Positions 1-8,992 of a stretch of 64,000 nt of DNA are shown piece after piece. The DNA is from an uncultured Pelagibacteraceae bacterium (GTDB lineage Bacteria > Pseudomonadota > Alphaproteobacteria > Pelagibacterales > Pelagibacteraceae). Below the pieces are notes generated by a model. That model was given only the letters and a program-made list of their open reading frames with translations. It ran no database searches and was not told the DNA's origin. Where the stretch lies: NCBI GenBank assembly GCA_902543485.1, contig CACBYP010000003.1, positions 91,549 through 155,548 on the forward strand, read 5' to 3'. Made by a program: the position numbers and the translations under genes. The stretch's first letter is position 1; each line of letters starts with the position of its first letter.

Positions 1-520
1 TATGCACTTCATGAAATTCATCACGTGAAATACAATCATTTGCACCCGACTCGATTGCTAATTCAAAAATTTTATCTTGTTCAATTTCATTTTTGTCTAT
101 TTTAATTACACCCAGTCTTTGAAAATTATGTGATGCAGAACCCTGGGTTCCTAAAGAGCCATTATTTTTTGAAAATATTGTTCTTATATTAGAAGCGGTT
201 CTATTTTTATTGTCAGTCAATGCTTCAACTATTACAGCAGATTTACTCGGTCCAAAACCTTCGTACCTAATATTTTCAAAGTTTGATTGATCATTGTTAG
301 AAGATTTTTCAATTGCTCTCTCAATATTTTCTTTTGGCATGTTAGCTGATCTAGCTGCTTGTATTGCTGATCTTAGTCTCGAATTCATATCGGGATTCTT
401 ATCTCCTAGTTTTGCGGCTACCGTGATTTCTCTAGAGAGTTTAGAAAAAATTTTTGATCTCTGTTTATCAGCTTTGCCTTTTTTATGTTTAATACCCGCC
501 CAATGTGAGTGTCCAGCCAT
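1..520 (-). CDS. yebC: YebC/PmpR family DNA-binding regulator (3' part missing)
   Basis: The minus strand from the ATG at 518-520 reads MAGHSHWAGIKHKKGKAD and continues in one open frame to the left window edge (173 codons, no stop). The family-typical opening (MAGHS..W..I.H.K...D..R...F.K) and the later stretch NNDQSNFENIRYEGFGPSK are diagnostic of the YebC/PmpR/TACO1 family, about 240-250 residues long. Some members are transcriptional regulators, and recent work links the family to translation of difficult sequences; the role here cannot be chosen from sequence. In alphaproteobacteria this gene often lies near ruvC. It is probably cotranscribed with the ymdB-like gene, which ends 2 nt upstream of its start. 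The C-terminal part lies outside the window. Confidence 0.93.
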   Translation of the reverse strand, partial: MAGHSHWAGIKHKKGKADKQRSKIFSKLSREITVAAKLGDKNPDMNSRLRSAIQAARSANMPKENIERAIEKSSNNDQSNFENIRYEGFGPSKSAVIVEALTDNKNRTASNIRTIFSKNNGSLGTQGSASHNFQRLGVIKIDKNEIEQDKIFELAIESGANDCISRDEFHEVH

Positions 521-522
521 AA

Positions 523-1329
523 TTAATTTACGTTATTTAAACTCCCACCAAAAATGAAACTCTCTATATTTTTTGCAAGTCCATTTCTTACATCGCAATC
601 TACAACTACCCCACTCAGAGATGCTTCTCCATTGGCGGGAAAATGTTTTACAGATTCTTTTTTTAGAAATCTGTTAATTGAATTTTGTGCATTCATACCA
701 ATTACCGAGTCATAGTCGCCACACATTCCAGCATCAGTAATATAGCTAGTTCCATTTTTTAAGACTCTTGCATCATTTGTTGGCACGTGCGTATGAGTAC
801 CTACAACTAAAGTTGCATATCCATCAAATAGATTGCCTATAGCCATTTTTTCACTTGTTATTTCTCCATGAAAATCCACTATTAAAAAATCATAATCCTT
901 TGATTTTTTTTTTTCTGCAATAAATTCAGTAGCAATTTTAAAAACATCATCACACTTTTTCATAAAAACGTTACCCATAAGATTTAATACACCAACTTTC
1001 AGATTTTTTTTTGAATTGAATATGGAAAAACCTTTGCCAGGTAAATTTCCACTCATATTTATTGGTCTTAATAATTTTTTTTCAGTTTTTATATATTCAT
1101 AAATTTCTTTTTGATCCCAAACATGATTGCCTGTTGTAATTACATCTACACCTACATTAAAAAGTTCATTAGCAATATTTTCAGTTAGACCCTTACCTTC
1201 ACTGGCTGCATTTTCACCGTTAACACAAACAAAATCTATACCTTTTTTTGAGACTATATTTGACAAGTTTTTTTTTACTGATTTGAGACCTGCATCTCCA
1301 ACTATATCACCTAAAAATAAAATCTTCAT
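523..1329 (-). CDS. YmdB-like metallophosphoesterase (TIGR00282 family)
   Basis: 268 residues, the usual family length. The metal-binding motifs of calcineurin-like YmdB proteins are present in order: FLGDIVGDAG near residue 5, VNGENAA near 37, TTGNHVWDQ near 65, VDFHGE near 150 and GTHTHVPTND near 177. Characterised members hydrolyse 2',3'-cyclic nucleotides or phosphodiesters and affect RNA turnover and biofilm switching in Bacillus; the substrate here is unknown. It lies 1 nt downstream of the 5-formyl-THF cyclo-ligase gene and 2 nt upstream of yebC, so all of these are probably one transcript. Cytosolic, with no signal peptide. The family call is firm; the physiological role is not. Confidence 0.92.
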   Translation of the reverse strand: MKILFLGDIVGDAGLKSVKKNLSNIVSKKGIDFVCVNGENAASEGKGLTENIANELFNVGVDVITTGNHVWDQKEIYEYIKTEKKLLRPINMSGNLPGKGFSIFNSKKNLKVGVLNLMGNVFMKKCDDVFKIATEFIAEKKKSKDYDFLIVDFHGEITSEKMAIGNLFDGYATLVVGTHTHVPTNDARVLKNGTSYITDAGMCGDYDSVIGMNAQNSINRFLKKESVKHFPANGEASLSGVVVDCDVRNGLAKNIESFIFGGSLNNVN

Positions 1330-1330
1330 T

Positions 1331-1867
1331 TTACATTAATTTTTCTGTCAAAATTAAATCTAATTTTCTATCAAAATTTTCAACATTAATTTTATTAACT
1401 TTTTGATGTGAAAAAGCCAGTCCAATTGTTGTACATTTTTTAATTTGAGAAATTTTTTCTAAATATCTGTCATAAAATCCACCACCATAGCCAATTCTGT
1501 TCCCGAATTTATCAAAAGCAACTATCGGTACAAATATTATATCTGGGTATACTTTTTTCAATTTTAGTGGCTCAGGAATTCCTAATGAGCTTATTGTTAA
1601 AGGATCATTTGGACTCCATTTATAAAAATCCATTTGATGATTTCTTTTTATAATCGGCAACGAAATACTATAACCGTGAGAATAAAATTTTTTTAGTATT
1701 TGCAAACAATCAAATTCAAAATTTATTGGAAAATAGCCTCCAATAATTTTATTTTTTGATAGATTAATTTTATTATGAAAACTATCTATAATATTATTAC
1801 CTATTTTGATTTCAAAATATTTTTTTTTTCTTAAGTTAATAATTTTTTTTCTTAATTTAAATTTTGA
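1331..1867 (-). CDS. 5-formyltetrahydrofolate cyclo-ligase
   Basis: Converts 5-formyl-THF to 5,10-methenyl-THF with ATP, salvaging folate in the cytosol. Diagnostic features are the basic N-terminus (SKFKLRKKI), the GGYFPINFEFD segment, and the substrate/ATP motif VPIVAFDKFGNRIGYGGGFYDRY near the C-terminus. An in-frame ATG at 1915 exists, but it would overlap zapA by 38 nt and add residues absent from the family. I chose the GTG at 1865-1867, which begins VSKFKLRKK just 10 nt after the zapA stop and gives 178 residues. The usual gene symbols are fau or ygfA. In many proteobacteria 6S RNA lies between zapA and this gene; there is no room for it here. Confidence 0.9.
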   Translation of the reverse strand, partial: SKFKLRKKIINLRKKKYFEIKIGNNIIDSFHNKINLSKNKIIGGYFPINFEFDCLQILKKFYSHGYSISLPIIKRNHQMDFYKWSPNDPLTISSLGIPEPLKLKKVYPDIIFVPIVAFDKFGNRIGYGGGFYDRYLEKISQIKKCTTIGLAFSHQKVNKINVENFDRKLDLILTEKLM

Positions 1868-1877
1868 CACTGATATT

Positions 1878-2324
1878 TTATGAAACAGAAGTATTTGTGC
1901 TATTTTTTTTGACAAAGTCTTCTATTTCTAAAGTTACTTTATCTATTAAATTTTCATAACTTATTTTGTAGTTTTCAATATCATTCTCAAGTTCTTCTTG
2001 TGATGAGCTTAAATTTTTAATTTCATTTTCTTTGTTATCTTTGTACTGATAAACTAAAGATTTTAATTCTTTAAATTTTTCTTTCAATTCTTGAAGCTCT
2101 TTTTTTTGCGCATCTACTTTTTTTTTGGTTTCAAAATACTCATCCATGACTTTTATAGAAGATATTAGTAATAATTTATTCTCTCCAATATTTCCAAGAT
2201 CAAATTTTAGATCATTAAATTTTTTATTTAAACTCAAGGATAATTCTTCCAAATGTTCCTCTTGACCATCTTCACAAGATAATAAATATTCTTTACCATT
2301 AAATTTTATATTTACATTTGCCAT
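1878..2324 (-). CDS. zapA: Cell division protein ZapA
   Basis: 148 residues. The N-terminus (MANVNIKFNGKEYLLSCEDGQE) is the ZapA head domain, followed by a long helical, Glu/Lys-rich coiled coil from about residue 65 to 140. ZapA binds FtsZ protofilaments and promotes Z-ring bundling at midcell. It is longer than the roughly 110-residue enterobacterial protein, as is common in alphaproteobacteria, because of an extended coiled coil. Its start overlaps the upstream small coiled-coil gene by 13 nt, and the folate cyclo-ligase follows 10 nt after its stop. This is the conserved zapA-fau pairing. Confidence 0.9.
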   Translation of the reverse strand: MANVNIKFNGKEYLLSCEDGQEEHLEELSLSLNKKFNDLKFDLGNIGENKLLLISSIKVMDEYFETKKKVDAQKKELQELKEKFKELKSLVYQYKDNKENEIKNLSSSQEELENDIENYKISYENLIDKVTLEIEDFVKKNSTNTSVS

Positions 2325-2635
2325 TTATCTATTTCTTCCAATAAATTATCTGTTTCTTGATTTAATTCATCAATTTTTTTATTAAATTGATTTTCTTTTC
2401 TTTTTGAAGTTTCGTAATCCTTTTTTAATTCATTTATTTGACTTCTAAGTTTTAAGTTTTCTTCTTCTAAGCTTTGGAGAGATGTGGTTATCTGTTTTTT
2501 TTCAATTTCTAATTGATTTTTTTGATCTTTTAAAATTGCAACTTTATCTAATTCTTCATTATGTTGAATGTTTATCTCTCCTAATTTTTTTAAAGTATCC
2601 TTTAGTTTTTTTTCTTTTTCATCAATGTTTTTCAT
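2312..2635 (-). CDS. Small coiled-coil protein (DUF4164-like), hypothetical
   Basis: A highly charged, all-helical protein of 107 residues from the preferred ATG at 2635 (MKNIDEKEKKLKDTLKK). The frame can be extended upstream to 2665, but those extra codons (MIQFINIDIY) do not resemble a coiled coil and reach into the tkt promoter region. Heptad-like Leu/Ile spacing runs through nearly the whole length. In alphaproteobacteria a small DUF4164-type coiled-coil gene often precedes zapA, and the position fits that. It overlaps zapA by 13 nt, so translation is probably coupled. A role in Z-ring or ZapA function is guilt by association only. Confidence 0.7.
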   Translation of the reverse strand: MKNIDEKEKKLKDTLKKLGEINIQHNEELDKVAILKDQKNQLEIEKKQITTSLQSLEEENLKLRSQINELKKDYETSKRKENQFNKKIDELNQETDNLLEEIDKWQM

Positions 2636-2687
2636 ATATATATCTATATTAATAAATTGAATCACCTAAGTCTAGATAGGATACTTT

Positions 2688-4643
2688 TTGAAAAATATAG
2701 AAAAAAATTTATCAAATGCTATTCGTTTTTTATCAATGGATGCGGTTCAAAACGCTAATTCTGGTCACCCAGGTATGCCAATGGGTATGGCTGATGTTGC
2801 TACAATTTTATTTAAGTATTTTCTAAAATTTAATCCAAAAAATCCAAACTGGCTTAATAGAGATAGATTTATTTTGTCAGCTGGACATGGATCAATGTTG
2901 CTTTACTCGCTTTTGTACTTAACTGGATATAAAAGTGTATCACTTAACGATATCAAGAAATTTAGACAATTAAATTCAATTTGTGCTGGACACCCAGAGT
3001 ATCACCCAAACTCAGGTATTGAAACAACAACTGGTCCTTTAGGTCAAGGAATTGCAAATTCTGTGGGTTTTGCAATTGCAGAAAAAATTTTAAAGAAAAA
3101 ATTAGGAAGTAATTTAATAAATCACAAAACCTATGTCTTGGCTGGTGATGGGTGCCTTATGGAAGGAATAAGTCATGAAGCAATGAGTCTTGCCGGTCAC
3201 CTTAGACTTAATAATCTTATTATGCTTTTTGATAATAATTCTATTTCAATAGATGGTCCTACTAGTTTAGCAGTCTCAGATGACTATAAAAACAGATTTA
3301 AAAGCTATGGATGGAATTATATTTTAATCAATGGGCATAATTACAGAGAAATTTATAATGCGTTAAAAAAAGCGCAAACATCAAAAAAACCAACTGTGAT
3401 TTCATGTAAAACTAAAATAGGATTTGGATCTCCAAATAAAAGTGGAAAGGCCTCTTCTCATGGAAGTCCTCTTGGAATAGATGAAATTAAGTTAGTTAGA
3501 AAAAAATTAGATTGGAATTATAAACCATTTAAAATACCTAAAAAAATTTTAATCGATTGGAGGAAAATTGGAGAAAAAGGTATTAAAAAGGAAAAAATAT
3601 GGAATAAAACTTTTAGCAAACACAAACAAAAATTTAAAAATAATATAAAAAATAAATTCTCAAGTTCAATTATAAAACAAAAAAAAGACGCGATAAAAAA
3701 TTCTAAGACTATAGCTACAAGAAAATCCTCAGAAGAGTTTTTATCAGCTATATTAAAAGGGAGAAATACTTTAATTGGCGGCTCAGCTGATTTAGCGGGA
3801 TCAAACAATACAAAAACTAAGTTACATAAAGTTATTAATTCAAGTAACTTTGATGGTAATTATATTCACTATGGTGTTAGGGAGCACGCTATGAGTGGAA
3901 TAATGAATGGATTAGCTCTTCATAGTAATTTTATTCCTTATGGAGGTACTTTTTTAATATTTTCAGACTATTGCAAACCTTCAATAAGACTGTCTGCTAT
4001 AATGAAACAGAAGGTAATTTATATAATGACACATGACTCGATAGGACTAGGAGAAGATGGTCCTACGCATCAACCAGTAGAGCAACTTGCTGCATTAAGA
4101 TCTATTCCAAACTTAAATGTTTTAAGGCCAGCAGATCAAACTGAAACAATTGAATGTTGGGATATTGCTTTAAATAGCAACAAAACACCTAGCGTATTAG
4201 CCTTAACCAGACAAAACTTAAAACCCATAAGAAATAGCTTTAGCAAAAAAAATCAATGTTCTATGGGAGCTTACGAAGTAATAAGGACCAGAAAAAACAT
4301 AAATTTAACTATTTTAGCCTCAGGATCAGAGGTTAATCTTGCAATTGAGACTAGTCATAAATTGGCCAAACAAAAAATTTATTCAAAAGTAATATCAATG
4401 CCTTGCCAAGAAATTTTTGACAAACAAAACAAGAGCTATAAAGATAAAATCTTAAAAGAAAGCAAAAACATTTTTTCAATTGAGGCAGGATCAAAAATGC
4501 CTTGGGAAAAATATATTGAAAAAGGCTTGTCTTTTTCAATAGAGGACTTTGGTAAAAGCGCTCCTTATAAAAAAGTCTATGATCATTTTGGTTTAAGTAG
4601 TGAAAAAATTAGTAAAAAAATTAAATTTTATTTAAAAAAATGA
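2688..4643 (+). CDS. tkt: Transketolase
   Basis: 651 residues, full length. The family start (NAIRFLSMDAVQNANSGHPG), the ThDP motif beginning GDGCLMEGISHEAMSLAG and ending near FDNNSISIDG, and the pyrimidine-domain segment DSIGLGEDGPTHQPVEQ are all present. It transfers two-carbon ketol units between pentose and triose/hexose phosphates with ThDP and Mg2+. The start is a TTG at 2688; no ATG lies upstream in frame, and the next ATG would remove the conserved N-terminal helix. It is the first gene of tkt-gap-pgk-fba and overlaps gap by 4 nt (ATGA). It is divergent from the zapA group across about 50 nt, where the promoter should lie. One product, D-xylulose-5-P, is also an intermediate of the epimerase module proposed at 27.5-29.3 kb. 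Confidence 0.97.
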   Translation: MKNIEKNLSNAIRFLSMDAVQNANSGHPGMPMGMADVATILFKYFLKFNPKNPNWLNRDRFILSAGHGSMLLYSLLYLTGYKSVSLNDIKKFRQLNSICAGHPEYHPNSGIETTTGPLGQGIANSVGFAIAEKILKKKLGSNLINHKTYVLAGDGCLMEGISHEAMSLAGHLRLNNLIMLFDNNSISIDGPTSLAVSDDYKNRFKSYGWNYILINGHNYREIYNALKKAQTSKKPTVISCKTKIGFGSPNKSGKASSHGSPLGIDEIKLVRKKLDWNYKPFKIPKKILIDWRKIGEKGIKKEKIWNKTFSKHKQKFKNNIKNKFSSSIIKQKKDAIKNSKTIATRKSSEEFLSAILKGRNTLIGGSADLAGSNNTKTKLHKVINSSNFDGNYIHYGVREHAMSGIMNGLALHSNFIPYGGTFLIFSDYCKPSIRLSAIMKQKVIYIMTHDSIGLGEDGPTHQPVEQLAALRSIPNLNVLRPADQTETIECWDIALNSNKTPSVLALTRQNLKPIRNSFSKKNQCSMGAYEVIRTRKNINLTILASGSEVNLAIETSHKLAKQKIYSKVISMPCQEIFDKQNKSYKDKILKESKNIFSIEAGSKMPWEKYIEKGLSFSIEDFGKSAPYKKVYDHFGLSSEKISKKIKFYLKK

Positions 4644-5647
4644 CAATAAAAGTTGGCATTAACGGTATGGGAAGAATTGGCAGAATGATTGCTAGGTCAA
4701 TTTATGAAAATTATAATGGTAAAATAATTATCAAACATATTAATAATAGATCGAGCTCTGAAATTTGTGCAAATTTATTAAGACATGATTCAATTCATGG
4801 TAATTTTAGTTCTCTAGTAAAATCTGGAGGAAATTACATAAAAATAAATAGAGAAAAAATATCTTACACGCAACACTCTATAATTAATGACATAAAGTGG
4901 AAAAAATATGGTGTAGATTATGTTTTTGAGTGTACAGGTAATTTTAATTCTAAAGATCAATTAATGCCACATATAGAAAATGGGGTAAAAAAAGTTATTG
5001 TATCAGCCCCATGTAAAATGGCAGACAAAACTATAGTTTTTGGCATAAATCATAACAAGATCAAGAAGAATGATAGTATTATTTCAGCAGCTTCTTGCAC
5101 AACAAATTGTTTAGCTCCTGTTGCAGACGTAATTAATAAAAATTTTATAATTCTTAATGGTTTTATGACAACCATACATGCTTTTACAAGTGATCAAAGA
5201 ATATTAGATAATTCTCACAAAGATCCAAGAAGAGCGAGATCTGCAAGTCAATCAATTGTACCCACATCTACTGGAGCATCAAAAGCTATTGGTGAGATTA
5301 TACCCTCATTGAAAGGTAAGCTAGAGGGAGTAGCAATGAGAGTGCCCACACCAAATGTTTCATTAATAGAATTTATATTTAATGTAAAAAAAAATATTAC
5401 CGTAAAAAAATTAAATAACTCTTTATTTTCAGCATCTAAAACGAAGCTTAAAAATATTCTAAATGTTACAGATGAAAAGCTAGTCTCAGTTGATTTTAAT
5501 CATAATAGTGCATCTGCTATCATAGACTCATCACTTACTAATGTAGTTGGTAATAAAATGGGTAAAATTTCAGCTTGGTATGATAATGAATGGGGTTTCT
5601 CGAATAGAATGTGTGATATTGCTGAGTATGTAAGCAAGATCAAATAA
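4640..5647 (+). CDS. gap: Glyceraldehyde-3-phosphate dehydrogenase
   Basis: 335 residues. The Rossmann motif GINGMGRIGR, the catalytic Cys153 in ISAASCTTNCLAP, and His180 in TTIHAFTSD are intact. It oxidises or reduces GAP/1,3-BPG in the cytosol. In the loop after the second strand the sequence reads KHINNRSS, where NAD-specific enzymes have Asp (IND). The acidic residue that excludes NADP is Asn here and is followed by Arg, which resembles gluconeogenic GapB-type enzymes. That suggests NADP or dual-cofactor use (inference). The ATG overlaps the tkt stop by 4 nt, and pgk starts on the last base of this gene's stop, so translation is coupled across the cluster. Confidence 0.96.
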   Translation: MTIKVGINGMGRIGRMIARSIYENYNGKIIIKHINNRSSSEICANLLRHDSIHGNFSSLVKSGGNYIKINREKISYTQHSIINDIKWKKYGVDYVFECTGNFNSKDQLMPHIENGVKKVIVSAPCKMADKTIVFGINHNKIKKNDSIISAASCTTNCLAPVADVINKNFIILNGFMTTIHAFTSDQRILDNSHKDPRRARSASQSIVPTSTGASKAIGEIIPSLKGKLEGVAMRVPTPNVSLIEFIFNVKKNITVKKLNNSLFSASKTKLKNILNVTDEKLVSVDFNHNSASAIIDSSLTNVVGNKMGKISAWYDNEWGFSNRMCDIAEYVSKIK

Positions 5648-6819
5648 TGAAATCCATTGAAAATTTAGAAAATATTGAAAATAAAAGAGTAATTCTTAGA
5701 CTTGATTTAAATGTTCCAATAAAAAATGGAAAAATAACAGACCCTAACCGAATTGATAAGGTTATGCCTACACTAGAATTTCTATTAAAAAAAAAAGCAA
5801 AGATTATAATAATTTCTCACGTTGGAAGGCCAAAAGGTAAAATAGTTAAGGAACTTTCTCTAGAATTGGTATCGTTGTATATTAAAAGTAAAATTAAAAA
5901 AGAAGTATCGTTACTTAAAGAAAATATTTTTAATCTAAATAAAGAAAACATTTTTAAGAATTCAAATCATGAGTTGGTACTACTTGAAAATATTAGATTC
6001 TATCCTGAAGAAGAGGCCAACGATGATAAATTTTCAAAGAAATTAGCAAGCTTAGGTGAAATATATGTTAATGATGCATTTTCCTGTTCACACAGAGATC
6101 ATGCTTCTGTATCAAAAATAACAAGGTATATTCCATCGTACAGTGGAATTCAAATTAATGCAGAGGTAAATGCTCTCAACAAGATAACTTCTGAAATAAA
6201 AAAACCTATAACATGTATAATTGGTGGATCTAAAATATCTTCGAAAATAAATATAATAAAAAATTTAATACCAAAATTTAATAGTATTATAATAGTTGGT
6301 GCTATGGCAAATAATATACTGAAATTCAAAGGTTTAAAAATTGGTAGCTCTGTATATGAAAAAAATATTGATTACATAATTCAAGAAATTTTCACCTATG
6401 CTGAAAAAAATAAATGTAAAATATATTTTCCTAAAGATGTTAAAATTGGAAAAAAATTGAACGATAAATCTTTTGAAAAAGATTTTAAAGACATTGAAGA
6501 TGATGATATGATACTTGATGTAGGATCAAAAACATTAATTGAAATAAAAAAAATTATTGACGATTCCTCGACAATATTATGGAACGGACCATTAGGTTAC
6601 TTTGAAAATGAGAATTTTTCATTAGGAAGTATAGAAGTTGCAAAATATATATCGAATAGAGGGAACAAAATATTTTCCGTTGTTGGTGGAGGCGATACGG
6701 TTGCGGTAATTAATTCACTAAATATGAAAGATAAATTTAATTTTGTTTCAACTGCAGGTGGAGCATTTTTAGAATATCTTGAAGGCAAAGTTCTCCCTGG
6801 TATAAAAGCATTAAATTAA
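5647..6819 (+). CDS. pgk: Phosphoglycerate kinase
   Basis: 390 residues, full length. N-domain motif LRLDLNVPIKNGKITD, the substrate-binding Arg in ISHVGRPKG, ENIRFYPEEEANDD, the hinge region, the nucleotide-site segment ILWNGPLGYFE, and the C-terminal VVGGGDTVAV are all present. It interconverts 1,3-BPG and 3-PG with ATP/ADP. The ATG shares one base with the gap stop codon. The class I aldolase gene begins directly after this gene's stop. With gap and fba it forms the lower gluconeogenic or glycolytic trunk in one operon. Confidence 0.97.
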   Translation: MKSIENLENIENKRVILRLDLNVPIKNGKITDPNRIDKVMPTLEFLLKKKAKIIIISHVGRPKGKIVKELSLELVSLYIKSKIKKEVSLLKENIFNLNKENIFKNSNHELVLLENIRFYPEEEANDDKFSKKLASLGEIYVNDAFSCSHRDHASVSKITRYIPSYSGIQINAEVNALNKITSEIKKPITCIIGGSKISSKINIIKNLIPKFNSIIIVGAMANNILKFKGLKIGSSVYEKNIDYIIQEIFTYAEKNKCKIYFPKDVKIGKKLNDKSFEKDFKDIEDDDMILDVGSKTLIEIKKIIDDSSTILWNGPLGYFENENFSLGSIEVAKYISNRGNKIFSVVGGGDTVAVINSLNMKDKFNFVSTAGGAFLEYLEGKVLPGIKALN

Positions 6820-7833
6820 ATGTCTGAATTAAACAAAATAGCTCTTCAAATATTGTCAAATGGCAAAGGTATACTTGCAGCTGATGAAAGTACAGCCACA
6901 ATGACAAAAAGATTAGACTCAGTAAAAGTACATTCTGACGAAAATAATAGACTCCTTTTTAGACAAACTCTTTTTTCATCTTCATCAATGAGTGAATGTA
7001 TAGGTGGAGTAATACTATATGATGAAACAATAAAGCAAAGAACATCTAATGGAAAAACTATACCTGATCTAATAAACTCAAGTGGTTCATTAGCAGGGAT
7101 TAAAGTTGATACAGGAGCCAAAATATTGGCAGGATCTAAAGAAGAAAAAATTACAGAAGGTTTAGATGGTTTAAGAGAAAGACTTAATGATTATTATGAA
7201 CTAGGAGCAAGATTTACAAAATGGAGAGGTGTTTACTTAATTTCTGATAAATATCCTAGCAAACTATCTATTTCCGCAAATGCTCACGCATTGGCTAGAT
7301 ACGCTGCTTTAGTTCAAGAAGCAGGAATGGTTCCAATAATTGAACCCGAAGTTTTAATGGATGGCGATCATTCAGCTAAAGATTGTTTGATGAAAACATC
7401 TGAAGTAATAAATAAATGTTATGAAGAGTTAGAATTAAATAATGTTGATTTAAAGGGAACAATATTAAAACCAAACATGATTTTACCAGGAAAAAATTCT
7501 GGTGAAAAAATTTCCAGTGAAGAAATAGCAGAACTAACTATAGATTGTTTAAAAAATAATGTGCCTTCATCAGTCCCAGGCATAGCTTTTCTATCAGGAG
7601 GTCAAACAGAGATAGAGGCTACAGCAAACTTAAATCAAATAAACATAAAAAATGACACGAATTTTATAATGACTTATTCTTATGGAAGAGCTCTACAACA
7701 AAGTGCTCTAAAATTTTGGTCTAAAGATATAAAAAACATAATTGGAACCCAGAAAATATTCGATCACAGGGCTAAAATGTGTACTCTAGCTGCGCAAGGA
7801 AAATGGTCAGAAAATCTTGAAAATTCGCAATAA
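6820..7833 (+). CDS. fba: Fructose-bisphosphate aldolase class I
   Basis: 337 residues. Class I (Schiff-base) aldolase motifs are present: GILAADEST near residue 17, the RFTKWRGVY segment near 130, and GTILKPNMILPG, which contains the Lys that forms the imine, near residue 216. The C-terminal part (SYGRALQQSALKFW) is also typical. It condenses DHAP and GAP to fructose-1,6-bisphosphate without metal. The start ATG follows the pgk stop with no gap. The thiE-like gene begins 17 nt inside its 3' end. Order pgk-fba(class I)-thiE-efp-suhB matches what I recall of other alphaproteobacteria. Confidence 0.96.
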   Translation: MSELNKIALQILSNGKGILAADESTATMTKRLDSVKVHSDENNRLLFRQTLFSSSSMSECIGGVILYDETIKQRTSNGKTIPDLINSSGSLAGIKVDTGAKILAGSKEEKITEGLDGLRERLNDYYELGARFTKWRGVYLISDKYPSKLSISANAHALARYAALVQEAGMVPIIEPEVLMDGDHSAKDCLMKTSEVINKCYEELELNNVDLKGTILKPNMILPGKNSGEKISSEEIAELTIDCLKNNVPSSVPGIAFLSGGQTEIEATANLNQINIKNDTNFIMTYSYGRALQQSALKFWSKDIKNIIGTQKIFDHRAKMCTLAAQGKWSENLENSQ

Positions 7834-8434
7834 AAAATTTATTTATTTAATATCACCAAATAAAGTTACAAATAAATCATTTTATAATAATTTAGATTTA
7901 GTTTTGCGATCAAAAAAAGTTAAGTTTTTTCAGTTACGACTGAAAAAAGGAAATATTAATAAAAAAATTACAATTGCTAGGAAAATTTTTAAAATTTGCA
8001 AAAAAAATAAAGTTAAATTTATTGTTAATGACAACCCTTATCTTGCTTTAAAAGTAAATGCAGATGGATGTCATTTGGGCCAAAAAGACATGAATGTTGC
8101 GAAAGCAAGAAGATTTTTAAAAAATAAAATAATTGGCGTTACTTGTCATAATTCAATAAGCCTAGCAAAAAAAGCTTCATTAAGTGGAGCTAATTATATT
8201 GCGGTAGGCGCGTTCTACAAAACTACAACTAAAAAAGTAATTCATAGAGCAAACATAAAAATTTTAAATAAAATAAAAATGTCAATAAATTTACCAGTCG
8301 TAGCTATTGGAGGAATTAATGAAAAAAATTATAAAAATCTTTTATTGAATAAAGCAGATTTTTTAGCTATTTCAGGCTACATTTGGAATAATAAAAAATT
8401 TAAACCATACCAAGCAATAAAAAATTTAATATGA
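7817..8434 (+). CDS. thiE: Thiamine-phosphate synthase (ThiE-like)
   Basis: 205 residues with the TIM-barrel ThiE signature: FFQLRLKKGN early, KFIVNDNPYLALKVNADGCHLGQKDM in the middle, IGVTCHNSISLAKKA, ANYIAVGAFYKTTTK, and the phosphate-binding VVAIGGINEKN. It would couple HMP-PP with thiazole-P to give thiamine phosphate. The start is a TTG at 7817 inside the aldolase gene; no ATG fits the N-terminus, so this start is probable but not proven. The C-terminal half is slightly short and Lys/Asn-rich. SAR11 cells are known to need an exogenous HMP-type thiamine precursor, and retention of thiE is consistent with that. No thiamine (TPP) riboswitch is possible upstream because the space is coding. 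Confidence 0.85.
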   Translation: MKIRNKKFIYLISPNKVTNKSFYNNLDLVLRSKKVKFFQLRLKKGNINKKITIARKIFKICKKNKVKFIVNDNPYLALKVNADGCHLGQKDMNVAKARRFLKNKIIGVTCHNSISLAKKASLSGANYIAVGAFYKTTTKKVIHRANIKILNKIKMSINLPVVAIGGINEKNYKNLLLNKADFLAISGYIWNNKKFKPYQAIKNLI

Positions 8435-8991
8435 AAATTAATGCAACAGAGATAAGAGTGGGAATGATATTAGAGTATAAAAATGATTTATGGGAAGTAT
8501 TGAAAACTAATCATGTTAAACCTGGAAAGGGTGGAGCATTTGCGCAAGTTGAAATGAAAAGTTTAATTAAAAATACTAAGCTTAATGAAAGATTTAGATC
8601 GAGTGAAAGTATAGAAAAGGCTTCATTGGAAGAGGAAAAATATAATTTCTTGTACAGTGATGATAATGATTTTTATTTTATGAATCCCACTTCATTTGAG
8701 CAAATAAATTTAAACAAAGATATGGTGGGTGATAAAGGCAAAATGCTAACCGAGAATTTAGAAGTTACTATTAATTTTCATAATGAAAAACCTTTAAGCA
8801 TTTTACTTCCAAATCAATTGAATTGCATAATAGAAACAACTGATGCGGCAATAAAAGGTCAAACAGTTTCCTCATCTTACAAACCAGCCGTGCTAAAGAA
8901 TGGATTAAGTATTCAAGTTCCACCTTTTATAGAAAGTGGAGACACCATAATTGTTGATACAAGAACAATGGAATATGTAAAAAAAATTTAA
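8431..8991 (+). CDS. efp: Elongation factor P
   Basis: 186 residues, the normal three-domain length. It starts MKINATEIRVGMILEYKNDLWEVLKTNHVKPGKGGAF. Lys33 in the PGKGG loop is the position that reaches the peptidyl-transferase centre and is modified (by EpmA/B) in some bacteria. EF-P relieves stalling at polyproline stretches. It overlaps the thiE-like stop by 4 nt, and suhB follows after 1 nt. The C-terminal OB domain (IQVPPFIESGDTIIVDTRTMEY) is complete. Confidence 0.96.
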   Translation: MKINATEIRVGMILEYKNDLWEVLKTNHVKPGKGGAFAQVEMKSLIKNTKLNERFRSSESIEKASLEEEKYNFLYSDDNDFYFMNPTSFEQINLNKDMVGDKGKMLTENLEVTINFHNEKPLSILLPNQLNCIIETTDAAIKGQTVSSSYKPAVLKNGLSIQVPPFIESGDTIIVDTRTMEYVKKI

Positions 8992-8992
8992 A

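Noticed and set aside
294-557. Plus-strand frame antisense to yebC, and many similar antisense frames (for example 1127-1339, 3518-3808, 12243-12731, 13667-13968, 40706-41243)
   Set aside because: They lie opposite strongly supported genes, show mirrored low-complexity composition and no recognisable motif.
7817-7850. TPP riboswitch ahead of the thiE-like gene
   Set aside because: The start lies inside the aldolase coding sequence and no TPP-box motifs are visible.
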